DNA of 63,100 bases, from positions 1 through 63,100 of the forward strand of contig NZ_JAQZAL010000034.1 of NCBI RefSeq assembly GCF_028737205.1. Reading direction: 5' to 3'. Position 1 is the first letter of the stretch. Each line of letters starts with the position of its first letter. This document shows positions 54,797-63,100 of the stretch, piece after piece. The position numbers and the translations under genes were made by a program. The DNA comes from Actinomycetospora lutea (GTDB lineage: Bacteria > Actinomycetota > Actinomycetes > Mycobacteriales > Pseudonocardiaceae). The notes under the pieces were generated by a model, which ran no database searches, had not been told where the DNA came from, and saw only the letters and a program-made list of their open reading frames with translations.

Positions 54797-55567
54797 TCAG
54801 GCCCAGTGCGCGGGTCGCGCGAGGTGCTCCGGCACGGTCGTGGCCGCGTCGCCGCGGGCGGCCTCGAGCTGCGGGGCGGTGAGCAGCAGCGCGCCGCCCA
54901 GCCGGGCACCGCGGACGTCGGCGCCCCGCAGGTCGGCGCCGAGCAGTTCGGCGCGGTCGAGGTCGACGCGCCGCAGGTCGGCCCCGACGAGCAGCGCGCC
55001 GCGCAGGCGGGCGGAGCGCAGGTCGCGGCGGCGCAGGTCGGCCCCGAGCAGGTCGGCGCCCCGCAGGTCGGGGCCCGACCGCCCGGCGTGCGCCGCCGCG
55101 ACGACCTCGTCGAACAACGCGCCCGCCTCCCGGCGCACGGCGCCCACGTCGATGCCGCCGAGCGCCTCGGCGGGCAGCGCGACCAGGCGCTCGACCCGGT
55201 CGCGGAGGTCCCGGGCCCCGGCGGCCACGGGCGACCGGGCGGCCTCGTCGAGGAGCGCGAGGACCTCGTGCAGCGGGCGCAGCACCTCGAGGGCGTCGAA
55301 CATCGCCGGCGTCCGGTGGCGGGCGCCGGAGAACGTCACCTGCACGACCTGCTGACCGGCCCCGAAGCAGTCGAACACCGCGCAGCCGGGGAAGCCGCGG
55401 GTCCGGAGCCGGTCGTGGATGCCGCACCCGTCGTCGGGGCGCAGGTGGCGGCACGGGGTGTGGGCCGGCTTGTCGACGGCGAAGTCGGCCGAGGCGGCGA
55501 ACGACGGCCCGACGCAGCACAGCGCCAGGCAGCGCGAGCAGTCCGCCGACCTCGGGGCCGCCGTCAC
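54797..55567 (-). CDS. Cysteine-cluster/pentapeptide-repeat protein
   Basis: The N-terminal 70 residues hold eight Cys (C10, C13, C17, C18, C39, C48, C62, C67), including CSRCLALCC and GCAVFDC, which suggests a metal- or Fe-S-binding YkgJ-like cluster. Residues about 100-165 are helical. Residues about 170-235 are pentapeptide repeats A(D/N)LxG ([37 protein letters not shown]) that form a right-handed beta helix, the fold of DNA-mimicking gyrase inhibitors. GTG 55567 lies 4 nt after the stop of a small basic ORF, so the two are coupled. Function is unknown. Confidence 0.75.
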   Translation of the reverse strand: MTAAPRSADCSRCLALCCVGPSFAASADFAVDKPAHTPCRHLRPDDGCGIHDRLRTRGFPGCAVFDCFGAGQQVVQVTFSGARHRTPAMFDALEVLRPLHEVLALLDEAARSPVAAGARDLRDRVERLVALPAEALGGIDVGAVRREAGALFDEVVAAAHAGRSGPDLRGADLLGADLRRRDLRSARLRGALLVGADLRRVDLDRAELLGADLRGADVRGARLGGALLLTAPQLEAARGDAATTVPEHLARPAHWA

Positions 55568-55571
55568 TCCG

Positions 55572-55667
55572 TCAGCGCCGGGCGCGCTTGCGGCGCTTGG
55601 TCCCGTAGCCGGCGAGGACCTCGAACGTCTCGAGGGCACGCTCGATGTTGGCACGGATCTTCTTCAT
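55572..55667 (-). CDS. Small basic protein preceding the pentapeptide gene
   Basis: This 31-residue peptide starts MKKIRANIERALETFEVLAG and ends YGTKRRKRARR, a helix with a strongly basic tail. GAGGAGGGA precedes ATG 55667 by about 9 nt, and the pentapeptide gene starts 4 nt after its stop. The basic tail may bind nucleic acid or the acidic partner. I do not recognise a family. Confidence 0.55.
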   Translation of the reverse strand: MKKIRANIERALETFEVLAGYGTKRRKRARR

Positions 55668-56171
55668 GGGGTCGAGTCCCTCCTCGTGGCGGGCCCCGCG
55701 GCGGGGAGCGTGTGCGAGGCGATCCCCACCGTGCCAGGCGGCACCGGACGTGTCCCGCGCTGCGGCGGGGAGGTGCGGTGTCCTCCGAACGGTGGCATCG
55801 CTCGGCGTGTCGCCGCCCGGACGAGCGACGCGGAGCCCCGTGCGGGAGACGGGCGGCGAGCGCCGACGACACCCGCCCGCGGGGGCCGTGATGATCGTGA
55901 GATCGGCGGTCGGCACGGCGAGATCGGCGGTGTCGGCGACGCGTCGGCACGGGCGCCACGGCGAACGGTCGGGGGTCACGTCTAGACTCGCCGCCACGCC
56001 CGGGCGGGCGCGTCAGCAGGTACAGGCACCGGATCGCCGGTGCTCCTCGACCGTGAGCGGTGAGGACGGCCTCCCGCGTCACGCCACGGACCGATCCGCC
56101 CGTACGCCCTGGGGATGCGGGCAGGTCACCGCACGAGCGCACGATGGCCCTGCCCCGAGGAGAGACGACCA
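55668..56171. promoter_or_regulatory. Long non-coding stretch with the tig promoter
   Basis: This 504-bp stretch has no convincing gene. It holds TAGACT (55983-55988), a housekeeping-type -10 identical in context to that of tRNA-Pro (TAGACTCGCC), a GAGATCGGCGGT repeat at about 55902 and 55920, and a local CACCGG...CCGGTG pair near 56025. The tig transcript would have a leader of about 180 nt. No riboswitch was recognised. Confidence 0.45.
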
Positions 56172-57716
56172 GTGAAGTCCACCGTCGAGCACCTGTCGCC
56201 GACGCGCGTCAAACTCGCCGTCGAGGTGCCCTTCGACGAGCTCAAGCCCAACTTCGACAAGGCCTACAAGAAGATCGCGCAGCAGGTGCGCATCCCGGGC
56301 TTCCGCCCCGGGAAGGCGCCCGCACGGATCCTCGACCAGCGCCTGGGCCGCGGCGTCGTCCTCGAGGAGGTCGTCAACGAGGCCGTGCCCGCCAAGTACG
56401 GCGAGGCCGTCACCGAGGCCGAGGTCCAGCCGCTGGGCCAGCCCGACATCGAGGTCACCGAGATCGAGGACGGCGACAAGCTCGCCTTCACGGCCGAGGT
56501 CGACATCCGGCCCGAGATCACGGTGCCGGACTACGCCTCGATCGCCGTGGAGGTCGACGCCGCCGAGGTCACCGACGACGACGTCGACGAGCAGCTCAAG
56601 GGCCTGCAGGCGCGCTTCGGCACGCTCACGGGCGTCGAGCGCGCCGTCCAGGACGGCGACTTCGTGGTCATCGACCTGTCCGCCACCGTCGACGGCGAGG
56701 CCGTCGAGGAGGCGCAGACCACCGGGATGTCGCACGAGGTCGGCTCCGGCCAGCTCATCGACGGCCTCGACGAGGCGCTCGTGGGCATGAGCGCCGGCGA
56801 GACCAAGCAGTTCACGACGAAGCTCGTCGCCGGCGACCACGCCGGCAAGGACGCCGAGGTCACCGTCTCGGTGCAGACGGTCAAGGAGCGCCAGCTCCCC
56901 GAGGCCGACGACGAGTTCGCGCAGCTCGCGAGCGAGTTCGACACCCTCGACGAGCTCAAGGACGACCTGCGCGCCCGCTACGGGCGCGTGAAGAAGATGG
57001 AGCAGGGCAGCCAGGCGCGCGACCGCGTGCTCGAGGCCCTGCTGGAGGCGGCCGACGTGCCGCTGCCCGAGTCGGTCGTGCAGTCCGAGGTCGAGGTCCG
57101 CGCCCACGAGGCCGTCCACGAGTTCGACCACGACGAGGCGCGGCTCACCGAGTACGTCGAGTCCCAGGGCCAGACCCGCGAGGAGTTCGACACCGAGCTG
57201 CGGACCAACGCCGAGCAGGCCGTGAAGACCCAGCTGCTCCTGGACAAGATCGCCGACGAGGCGAACGTGCAGGTCGAGCAGCAGGAGCTCATGGAACGCA
57301 TCATGATGCAGGCCCAGCGCTTCGGGGTGAGCCCCGAGGAGTACATCCAGCAGGCGCAGCAGGCCAACCAGCTCGGCGCGATCTTCGCCGACGTCCGCCG
57401 CGGCAAGGCGCTCGCCACCGTCGTGCAGTCCGCGACGATCACCGGCCCCGGCGGTGCGGAGGTCGACCTCTCGGAGCTCTTCGGCACCGCGGGCGACGTC
57501 GAGGGCGAGGCGGTCGACGAGGCCGTCGACGAGGCGATCGAGGACGCCACGGCCGAGGGCGCCGACGCCGCCGCCGGTCCCACCGACGACGGGGCCCAGG
57601 TCGCCGACGCCGACACCGACGCGAGCGACCCCGCGTCGCCGAGCTCGCAGGTGGAGGCGGACGCCACCGCCGACACCGAGGTCGTCGGCGCACCCGACTC
57701 CACCTCCCGCGCCTGA
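56172..57716 (+). CDS. tig: Trigger factor, ribosome-associated chaperone and prolyl isomerase
   Basis: This 514-residue chaperone binds the ribosomal tunnel exit and nascent chains. The N-terminal ribosome-binding signature GFRPGKAP is at 43-50; the FKBP-type domain follows ([30 protein letters not shown]) and a helical C-terminal cradle. The last 70 residues form an acidic, Ala/Asp/Thr-rich disordered tail typical of actinobacteria. GTG 56172 follows GAGGAGAG. It heads the tig-clpP1-clpP2-clpX cluster; a strong hairpin separates it from clpP1. Confidence 0.96.
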   Translation: MKSTVEHLSPTRVKLAVEVPFDELKPNFDKAYKKIAQQVRIPGFRPGKAPARILDQRLGRGVVLEEVVNEAVPAKYGEAVTEAEVQPLGQPDIEVTEIEDGDKLAFTAEVDIRPEITVPDYASIAVEVDAAEVTDDDVDEQLKGLQARFGTLTGVERAVQDGDFVVIDLSATVDGEAVEEAQTTGMSHEVGSGQLIDGLDEALVGMSAGETKQFTTKLVAGDHAGKDAEVTVSVQTVKERQLPEADDEFAQLASEFDTLDELKDDLRARYGRVKKMEQGSQARDRVLEALLEAADVPLPESVVQSEVEVRAHEAVHEFDHDEARLTEYVESQGQTREEFDTELRTNAEQAVKTQLLLDKIADEANVQVEQQELMERIMMQAQRFGVSPEEYIQQAQQANQLGAIFADVRRGKALATVVQSATITGPGGAEVDLSELFGTAGDVEGEAVDEAVDEAIEDATAEGADAAAGPTDDGAQVADADTDASDPASPSSQVEADATADTEVVGAPDSTSRA

Positions 57717-57738
57717 CCCCGCCGGCGCATCCGGCCCG

Positions 57739-57768
57739 CGCTCCTGGCCGATCCATCGGCCAGGAGCG
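57739..57768 (+). terminator. Terminator hairpin after tig
   Basis: The arms CGCTCCTGGCCGAT (57739-57752) and ATCGGCCAGGAGCG (57755-57768) are a perfect 14-bp inverted repeat with a 2-nt centre. It lies 23 nt after the tig stop and before the clpP1 promoter. No U-run follows. It probably ends tig transcription and overlaps a ClgR-like site. Confidence 0.6.
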
Positions 57769-57815
57769 AACACGGCCCGTCGACGGACTGTCCGGGCCGT
57801 CCCGGTGGTTACTGT
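57758..57815 (+). promoter_or_regulatory. clpP1P2 promoter with a ClgR-like site
   Basis: GCGAAC at 57766-57771 is the reverse complement of GTTCGC; with GGC five bases before it, eight of the nine fixed positions match the actinobacterial ClgR consensus GTTCGC-N5-GCG (from memory). TACTGT (57810-57815) is a good -10 hexamer about 62 nt before clpP1. ClgR activates clp genes in related bacteria. Confidence 0.4.
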
Positions 57816-57877
57816 CGAGGTCGGTGGGCCCGACCGACGCCAGACCGATCACCTCAGCAGAGAAAGCAGGGACACAG

Positions 57878-58516
57878 GTGAGCCAGCACCTCTCCATCCC
57901 GGCCGGGGCGGTCATGCGCTCCACCGGGGGATCGATGACGCTGAACGACTCGGTCTACGAGCGACTCCTGCGGGAGCGCATCGTCGTCCTGGGTCAGGAG
58001 GTCAACGACAGCATCGCCAACCAGATCTCGGCGCAGCTGCTCCTGCTCTCCGCCGAGGACCCGAAGAGCGACATCACGCTCTACATCAACTCGCCCGGCG
58101 GCTCGGTGTCGGCGGGCATGGCGATCTACGACACCATGGAGTGGATCGAGCCCGACGTCTCCACGGTCGCGATGGGCCTCGCCGCCTCGATGGGGCAGTT
58201 CCTGCTCTCGGCCGGCGCCCGCGGCAAGCGCCTCGCGCTGCCGCACGCGCAGATCATGATGCACCAGCCCTCGGGCGGCCTCGGCGGCACGGAATCGGAC
58301 ATCACGATCCGGGCCGAGTCCATGAAGAAGCTCAAGCGCCAGCTCGCCGAGCTCATCGCCGAGCACACGGGCCAGACGTTCGAGCGCATCACCGAGGACT
58401 CGGACCGCGACCGCTGGTTCGACCCCTACGAGGCCCTCGAGTACGGCTTCATCGACCACGTCGTGACGCGCTCCACCGAGCAGCGCGGCAGCAACGGCAA
58501 CGGGTCCGGTTCCTGA
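57878..58516 (+). CDS. clpP1: ATP-dependent Clp protease proteolytic subunit ClpP1
   Basis: This 212-residue serine peptidase forms half of the mixed ClpP1P2 barrel that degrades unfolded and tagged proteins. The catalytic triad is S104 (AASMGQ), H129 (MMHQPSGG) and D178 (DRDRWFD). [20 protein letters not shown] is conserved. GTG 57878 was chosen; ATG 57914 or 57935 would shorten the processed N-terminus. A propeptide is usually removed from this region. It precedes clpP2 by 17 nt. Confidence 0.95.
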   Translation: MSQHLSIPAGAVMRSTGGSMTLNDSVYERLLRERIVVLGQEVNDSIANQISAQLLLLSAEDPKSDITLYINSPGGSVSAGMAIYDTMEWIEPDVSTVAMGLAASMGQFLLSAGARGKRLALPHAQIMMHQPSGGLGGTESDITIRAESMKKLKRQLAELIAEHTGQTFERITEDSDRDRWFDPYEALEYGFIDHVVTRSTEQRGSNGNGSGS

Positions 58517-58533
58517 GACAGGAGACAGAGCAG

Positions 58534-59187
58534 ATGAGTGAGCTCCACGTGCCCGGCGGCACGGCTCCGGCCTCGCCGAACGCGCGCTACATCCTCCCCT
58601 CCTTCGTCGAGCGCACGAGCTACGGCGTCAAGGAGTCCAACCCCTACAACAAGCTCTTCGAGGAAAGGATCATCTTCCTCGGGGTGCAGATCGACGACGC
58701 GTCGGCGAACGACGTGATGGCGCAGCTGCTGTTCCTGGAGTCGAACGACCCGGACCGCGACATCACGATGTACATCAACTCGCCCGGTGGCTCGTTCACC
58801 GCGCTGATGGCCATCTACGACACGATGCAGTACGTGCGCCCCGACATCGCGACGGTGTGCCTCGGCCAGGCCGCGTCGGCCGCCGCGGTCATCCTCGCCG
58901 CGGGCGCGCCGGGCAAGCGCCTCGCCGTGCCGAACGCCCGCGTGATGATCCACCAGCCGGCCACCGAGGGCTTCTACGGCCAGGCCTCCGACCTGGAGAT
59001 CCAGGCCGCGGAGATCTCGCGCATGCGCCGCCTCATGGAGGACACGCTCGCCACGCACACCAACCGGAGTGCCGAGCAGATCCGCTCGGACGTCGAGCGC
59101 GACAAGATCCTGACCGCGCCGGAGGCCAAGGAGTACGGCCTCATCGACGACGTCGTGGCGAGCCGGAAGCTCTCCGCCAACCGCTGA
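58534..59187 (+). CDS. clpP2: ATP-dependent Clp protease proteolytic subunit ClpP2
   Basis: This 217-residue partner of ClpP1 completes the essential actinobacterial ClpP1P2 protease. The triad is S115 (GQAASAAAV), H140 (MIHQPATEG) and D190 (VERDKILT). The N-terminal extension ([20 protein letters not shown]) is probably a cleaved propeptide. CAGGAG precedes ATG 58534. It is cotranscribed with clpP1. Confidence 0.96.
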   Translation: MSELHVPGGTAPASPNARYILPSFVERTSYGVKESNPYNKLFEERIIFLGVQIDDASANDVMAQLLFLESNDPDRDITMYINSPGGSFTALMAIYDTMQYVRPDIATVCLGQAASAAAVILAAGAPGKRLAVPNARVMIHQPATEGFYGQASDLEIQAAEISRMRRLMEDTLATHTNRSAEQIRSDVERDKILTAPEAKEYGLIDDVVASRKLSANR

Positions 59188-59348
59188 TCCGACCGGTCCC
59201 GACCCCGGGCCGCCGCCGACGCGCGGTGGCCCCGGGGGAGGTCCGGACGGATGTCGGCGCACCCGGCGCAGCGGGCCGACCGCCCGTCGCGGGAGCACCG
59301 ACGTGCCCGGGCAGGAGGCGGCGTCGCGGGCTCGCGACCTGCACGATC

Positions 59349-59393
59349 CGCTGGGCGCGAACCTCCCCGTCCGACCGGGTGGGCAGGTACGGT
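59349..59393 (+). promoter_or_regulatory. clpX promoter with a ClgR-like site
   Basis: CGC-TGGGC-GCGAAC (59349-59362) is an exact match to the inverted ClgR consensus GTTCGC-N5-GCG. TACGGT (59388-59393) is a -10 hexamer, which would put the site centre near -44, a normal activator position. The 5' leader of clpX would be about 50 nt. Confidence 0.5.
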
Positions 59394-59451
59394 CAACCAC
59401 GAACGAGCGCATCGACCGCGGTGCGCCGGAGGGGACACGAGGTCTGCTGCG

Positions 59452-60738
<1,287 letters not shown>

Positions 60739-60750
60739 GGACACGGTCCC

Positions 60751-60788
60751 GCGGGCCGCCGGGCGGGATCAGCCCGCCCGGCGCCCGC
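60751..60788. terminator. Convergent terminator after clpX
   Basis: The arms CCGGGCGGG (60759-60767) and CCCGCCCGG (60773-60781), extended by GCGGGC/GCCCGC, form a strong hairpin. The stop codon of the opposing esterase gene (60769-60771) lies in the 5-nt loop, so each transcript ends in the same structure. Confidence 0.55.
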
Positions 60789-61704
60789 CGGAGCCCACCG
60801 GCTCGTCGCGTGCGTGGCGGCCGAGGAAAGCGGCGACGTCGGGCATGACCGTCGCGTAGTACACGCCGTCGTGGCGGCCCGGGCCGATGGCGCCGACTTC
60901 GGGGCGCGCCAGCCCGATGTAGCGGCGGGTGGCGTCCACGAACGGGTCGCGGTCGCCGCACCAGATGCCCGCGGGCACCGGCGTGATCTCGGGGAAGAAG
61001 CGCATCGGGTCGTGGGCCTCCCAATCGGCCCGACCCGCGAACGGGCGCCGCGAGGCGACCCGCCAGTCGGTGAAGAGCCCGGGGCTGATCGCCGCGACCG
61101 CCCGCAGCGGACGGCGGCGTCGCATCCGCTCACGGGTGTAGAGCAGCGCACCCGCCCCGCCCATCGACACGCCGGTGACCATGGCCGGCTCGCCGGGGAG
61201 GTCGCCCGCCGCCGGCACGTCGGCCAGCCCGCGCTCGCGCAGCCAGACCGGCAGCTCGTCGAGCAGCATGGCCAGCGGGTCGTCGCCGCGCGTGTAGGGG
61301 TGCCAGTAGTTGTCACCGCCGTCGACGCCGACCACGGCGAACGGCGGCACCCCGCGGGCCCAGGCGTCGCCGAGCAGGCCGCGGTTGCCCGCCTCGTTCC
61401 ACCACTGGGCGTTGCCGCGCAGTCCGTGCAGGGCAACGCACACTGGCAGCCGGGCGCGCTCCGCCCCCGGCGGCAGCACGGTGACCAGGCGCACCCGGCG
61501 TCCCCGCGCGACGGAGTCGACCCACTCGAGGGTGCCGACGGCGTCGGTCGCCGCGGTGCGCCGCGGCGGGTCGGGGACCCGCTGCGGCGGCGGCGCCGGG
61601 TTCTCCTGGCCGACGAGCAGCCCCCCGAGACCCGCGGCCCCGGTGACCCCGAGCGCACCGGCGGAACCGACCAGGAACTGGCGACGGGTCGGTCGGGCGG
61701 GCAC
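60769..61704 (-). CDS. Tat-exported alpha/beta hydrolase, esterase family
   Basis: This 311-residue protein has a twin-arginine signal (RRQFLVGSAGALGVTGAAGL) and a putative esterase domain: LPVCVALHGLRGNAQWW with oxyanion residues, nucleophile GVSMGGAG, and Asp/His near CGDRDPFVD and GRHDGVYY. It resembles the actinobacterial esterase D/mycolyltransferase-like family (PF00756 type). GTG 61704 follows AGGGAGGACA. Its role is probably in the cell envelope or in extracytoplasmic ester hydrolysis. Confidence 0.88.
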   Translation of the reverse strand: MPARPTRRQFLVGSAGALGVTGAAGLGGLLVGQENPAPPPQRVPDPPRRTAATDAVGTLEWVDSVARGRRVRLVTVLPPGAERARLPVCVALHGLRGNAQWWNEAGNRGLLGDAWARGVPPFAVVGVDGGDNYWHPYTRGDDPLAMLLDELPVWLRERGLADVPAAGDLPGEPAMVTGVSMGGAGALLYTRERMRRRRPLRAVAAISPGLFTDWRVASRRPFAGRADWEAHDPMRFFPEITPVPAGIWCGDRDPFVDATRRYIGLARPEVGAIGPGRHDGVYYATVMPDVAAFLGRHARDEPVGSGGRRAG

Positions 61705-61828
61705 GGCCGGTGTCCTCCCTCGCTCGGACGGTCCCCGGACGGGGATGCGGCCACGGTACGGGCCGCGGCCGGTGCCTCCCAGGGGCGCGCGGGCGGTCCG
61801 GGCCGGTCCGCGCCCGGTCCGGGCCGTC

Positions 61829-62686
61829 CTACGTGCCGTCCGCCCCGACCAGCGGCGCATCCTCGGTCAGAATGCGCTGCGACCCCGCGTAGACGTTCAT
61901 CGAGTGGCCGCGCAGGAAGCCCACGAGCGTCATCCCGCTCTCGCGGGCCATCTCCACGGCGAGCGACGAGGGCGCGGACACGGCGGCGAGCACCGGCACC
62001 CCGGCCATCACCGCCTTCTGGGTCAGCTCGAACGACGCGCGCCCCGAGACCATGAGGATCGTGCCCGCCGCGGGGACCAGGCCCTCGAGGAGGGCGTGGC
62101 CGAGGACCTTGTCCACGGCGTTGTGCCGCCCGACGTCCTCGCGGGCGACGAGGAGCGTCCCGTCGGCGCGGAAGAGGCCCGCACCGTGCAGCCCGCCGGT
62201 GCTGTCGAAGACCGCCTGCGCCGCGCGCAGGGCGTCGGGCAGCCCGGCGAGGAGCTCGGGGGTCAGCGTGACCGGGTCGTCGCCGGGGGCGAAGCGCGTC
62301 CGCGTGCGCACCGCGTCGAGCGAGGCCTTCCCGCACACCCCGCACGACGAGGTCGTGTAGAAGCGGCGCTCGACCGAGTCGTCCGGGGGAGCCACACCGG
62401 GGGCGAGGGCGACGTCGAGCACGTTGTAGGTGTTGCGGCCGTGGTCGTCGACCGAGTCGCAGTAGCGCGCCGTCGCCACGTCCTCGCGGTCGCCGATGAC
62501 GCCCTCGGTCAGCAGGAAGCCGTGCGCGAGCTCGACGTCGTGGCCCGGCGTGCGCATGGTCACGGCCAGCGGACGGCCGCCGACCCGGATCTCCAGCGGC
62601 TCCTCGGCGGCCAGCGTGTCCGGGCGTCGACGCGTCTCGCCGTCGACGATGCGCAGCACCGGACGCTTCACCGTCACGCGTCCCAT
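61829..62686 (-). CDS. fdhD: Formate dehydrogenase accessory sulfurtransferase FdhD
   Basis: This 285-residue protein transfers sulfur to the molybdenum cofactor of formate dehydrogenase. The catalytic CxxC is C115-G-V-C118 ([10 protein letters not shown]). Other family blocks are [57 protein letters not shown] and [16 protein letters not shown] 62686 follows GGAGG. The divergent partner is an OFA-type transporter, which fits uptake or export of formate or oxalate. A formate dehydrogenase is not in the window. Confidence 0.95.
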   Translation of the reverse strand: MGRVTVKRPVLRIVDGETRRRPDTLAAEEPLEIRVGGRPLAVTMRTPGHDVELAHGFLLTEGVIGDREDVATARYCDSVDDHGRNTYNVLDVALAPGVAPPDDSVERRFYTTSSCGVCGKASLDAVRTRTRFAPGDDPVTLTPELLAGLPDALRAAQAVFDSTGGLHGAGLFRADGTLLVAREDVGRHNAVDKVLGHALLEGLVPAAGTILMVSGRASFELTQKAVMAGVPVLAAVSAPSSLAVEMARESGMTLVGFLRGHSMNVYAGSQRILTEDAPLVGADGT

Positions 62687-62739
62687 GAGCGCCTCCGTTC
62701 CGTCGCTGTCTGATGTTGCTCTGTGTGCTCGGTGTGTGA

Positions 62740-62755
62740 CCCATCGTCCGATGGG
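62740..62755. promoter_or_regulatory. Candidate operator between fdhD and the OFA transporter
   Basis: CCCATCG-TC-CGATGGG is a perfect 7-bp inverted repeat in the 113-bp divergent region. Its position suits a repressor controlling one or both genes. Confidence 0.35.
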
Positions 62756-62799
62756 GTAGTCGGCCCGCCACCGGACGGTGTCGGCGTTAGGAGCCATCC

Positions 62800-63100
62800 A
62801 TGGCGGGATTCTTCGATCGCTCCTCCATCGTGGCACCACCAGGGTGGAGTCGCTGGCTCGTTCCCCCCGCCGCGCTCGCCGTCCACCTCGCCATCGGGCA
62901 GGCCTACGCGTGGAGCGTGCTCAAGACCGGTCTGGGCCAGGGCCTGGGCCTCTCGGGCACCGCCACGGCGCTGCCCTTCCAGCTCGCGATCGTGATGCTC
63001 GGGCTGTCCGCGGCCTTCGGCGGGACGATGGTCGAGCGGCGCGGGCCGCGCTGGGCGATGTTCGTGTCGACGGTCTGCTTCTCCGCCGGGTTCGTCATCT
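62800..63100 (+). CDS. OFA-type MFS transporter, N-terminal part
   Basis: Only the first 100 codons are in the window. They start [20 protein letters not shown], then a predicted span ([20 protein letters not shown]), then [20 protein letters not shown] and [12 protein letters not shown] with the MFS loop motif. GQAYAWSV is typical of the oxalate/formate antiporter family. AGGAG precedes ATG 62800 by 6 nt. With the divergent fdhD it suggests formate or oxalate handling. The gene runs past 63100. Confidence 0.8.
   Translation, partial: MAGFFDRSSIVAPPGWSRWLVPPAALAVHLAIGQAYAWSVLKTGLGQGLGLSGTATALPFQLAIVMLGLSAAFGGTMVERRGPRWAMFVSTVCFSAGFVI

Noticed and set aside
56000..56171. Possible riboswitch in the tig leader
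   Set aside because: No known aptamer core could be recognised, only short GC-rich pairings expected by chance.

Overview
The window is chromosomal DNA from a very GC-rich actinobacterium, most likely of the Pseudonocardiales (Pseudonocardia or Actinomycetospora type). The signs are extreme G/C at third codon positions, many GTG starts, actinobacterial marker genes (group II truncated hemoglobin, EttA, ClpP1/ClpP2, a cytochrome aa3 accessory pair, a CPFA-type relative of mycothiol-linked Rv2466c) and frequent leaderless starts in which a TANNNT -10 box lies 6-8 nt before the start codon. No insertion sequence, integrase, phage gene or CRISPR array was seen.

Backbone. From memory, the conserved genes run in nearly the same order as Mycobacterium tuberculosis Rv2478c to Rv2457c: ssb, ettA, NAD-glutamate dehydrogenase, thioesterase, a small hypothetical, glbO, HNH nuclease, CtaJ/DUF5130, pepN, the Rv2466c-like DsbA protein, rpiB, nei, a LipP-like esterase, tig, clpP1, clpP2 and clpX. 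Two long stretches interrupt this backbone and hold the accessory content: about 20.2-33.2 kb and about 34.9-56.0 kb.

Layout. 0-11.4 kb: 5S rRNA and its terminator, ssb, ettA, a TPR-like protein, a small leaderless ORF overlapping the start of a giant NAD-glutamate dehydrogenase, thioesterase and partner. 11.4-20.2 kb: mscS-glbO-dienelactone hydrolase operon, HNH nuclease, amidase, two respiratory supercomplex proteins, aminopeptidase N and the thioredoxin-fold protein. 20.2-24.1 kb: phytanoyl-CoA dioxygenase-like and aldehyde dehydrogenase genes, DUF488 and an acyltransferase. 24.1-26.8 kb: a four-gene type VII-secreted toxin cassette made of an EspC-like partner, an RNase A-fold toxin, a CdiI-like immunity protein and a protein that fuses a His-less toxin-like half to a second immunity half. 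27.0-33.2 kb: a three-gene operon with a carboxylate-amine ligase/ATP-grasp fusion, an asparagine synthase-like amidotransferase and an S9 peptidase, probably making and breaking an amidated small peptide. 33.3-43.6 kb: rpiB, nei, membrane proteins, a PIG-L deacetylase, an SGNH hydrolase, an amine oxidase with a LysR regulator, and an SDR opposite a P450-ferredoxin-TetR operon. 43.6-56 kb: nucleobase permease, oxidoreductase, membrane protein, a frameshifted dinB, esterase, EamA transporter, ECF sigma factor, two tRNAs, a 24-codon ORF behind an ECF-like promoter, and small soluble proteins including a Cys-cluster/pentapeptide protein. 56.2-60.7 kb: the tig-clpP1-clpP2-clpX proteostasis block, with ClgR-like sites before clpP1 and clpX. 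60.7-63.1 kb: a Tat-exported esterase, fdhD, and the start of an OFA-type transporter.

The long antisense ORFs that cover most genes are GC-bias shadows and were left out. Family calls rest on motif recognition in the translations; no database search could be run.
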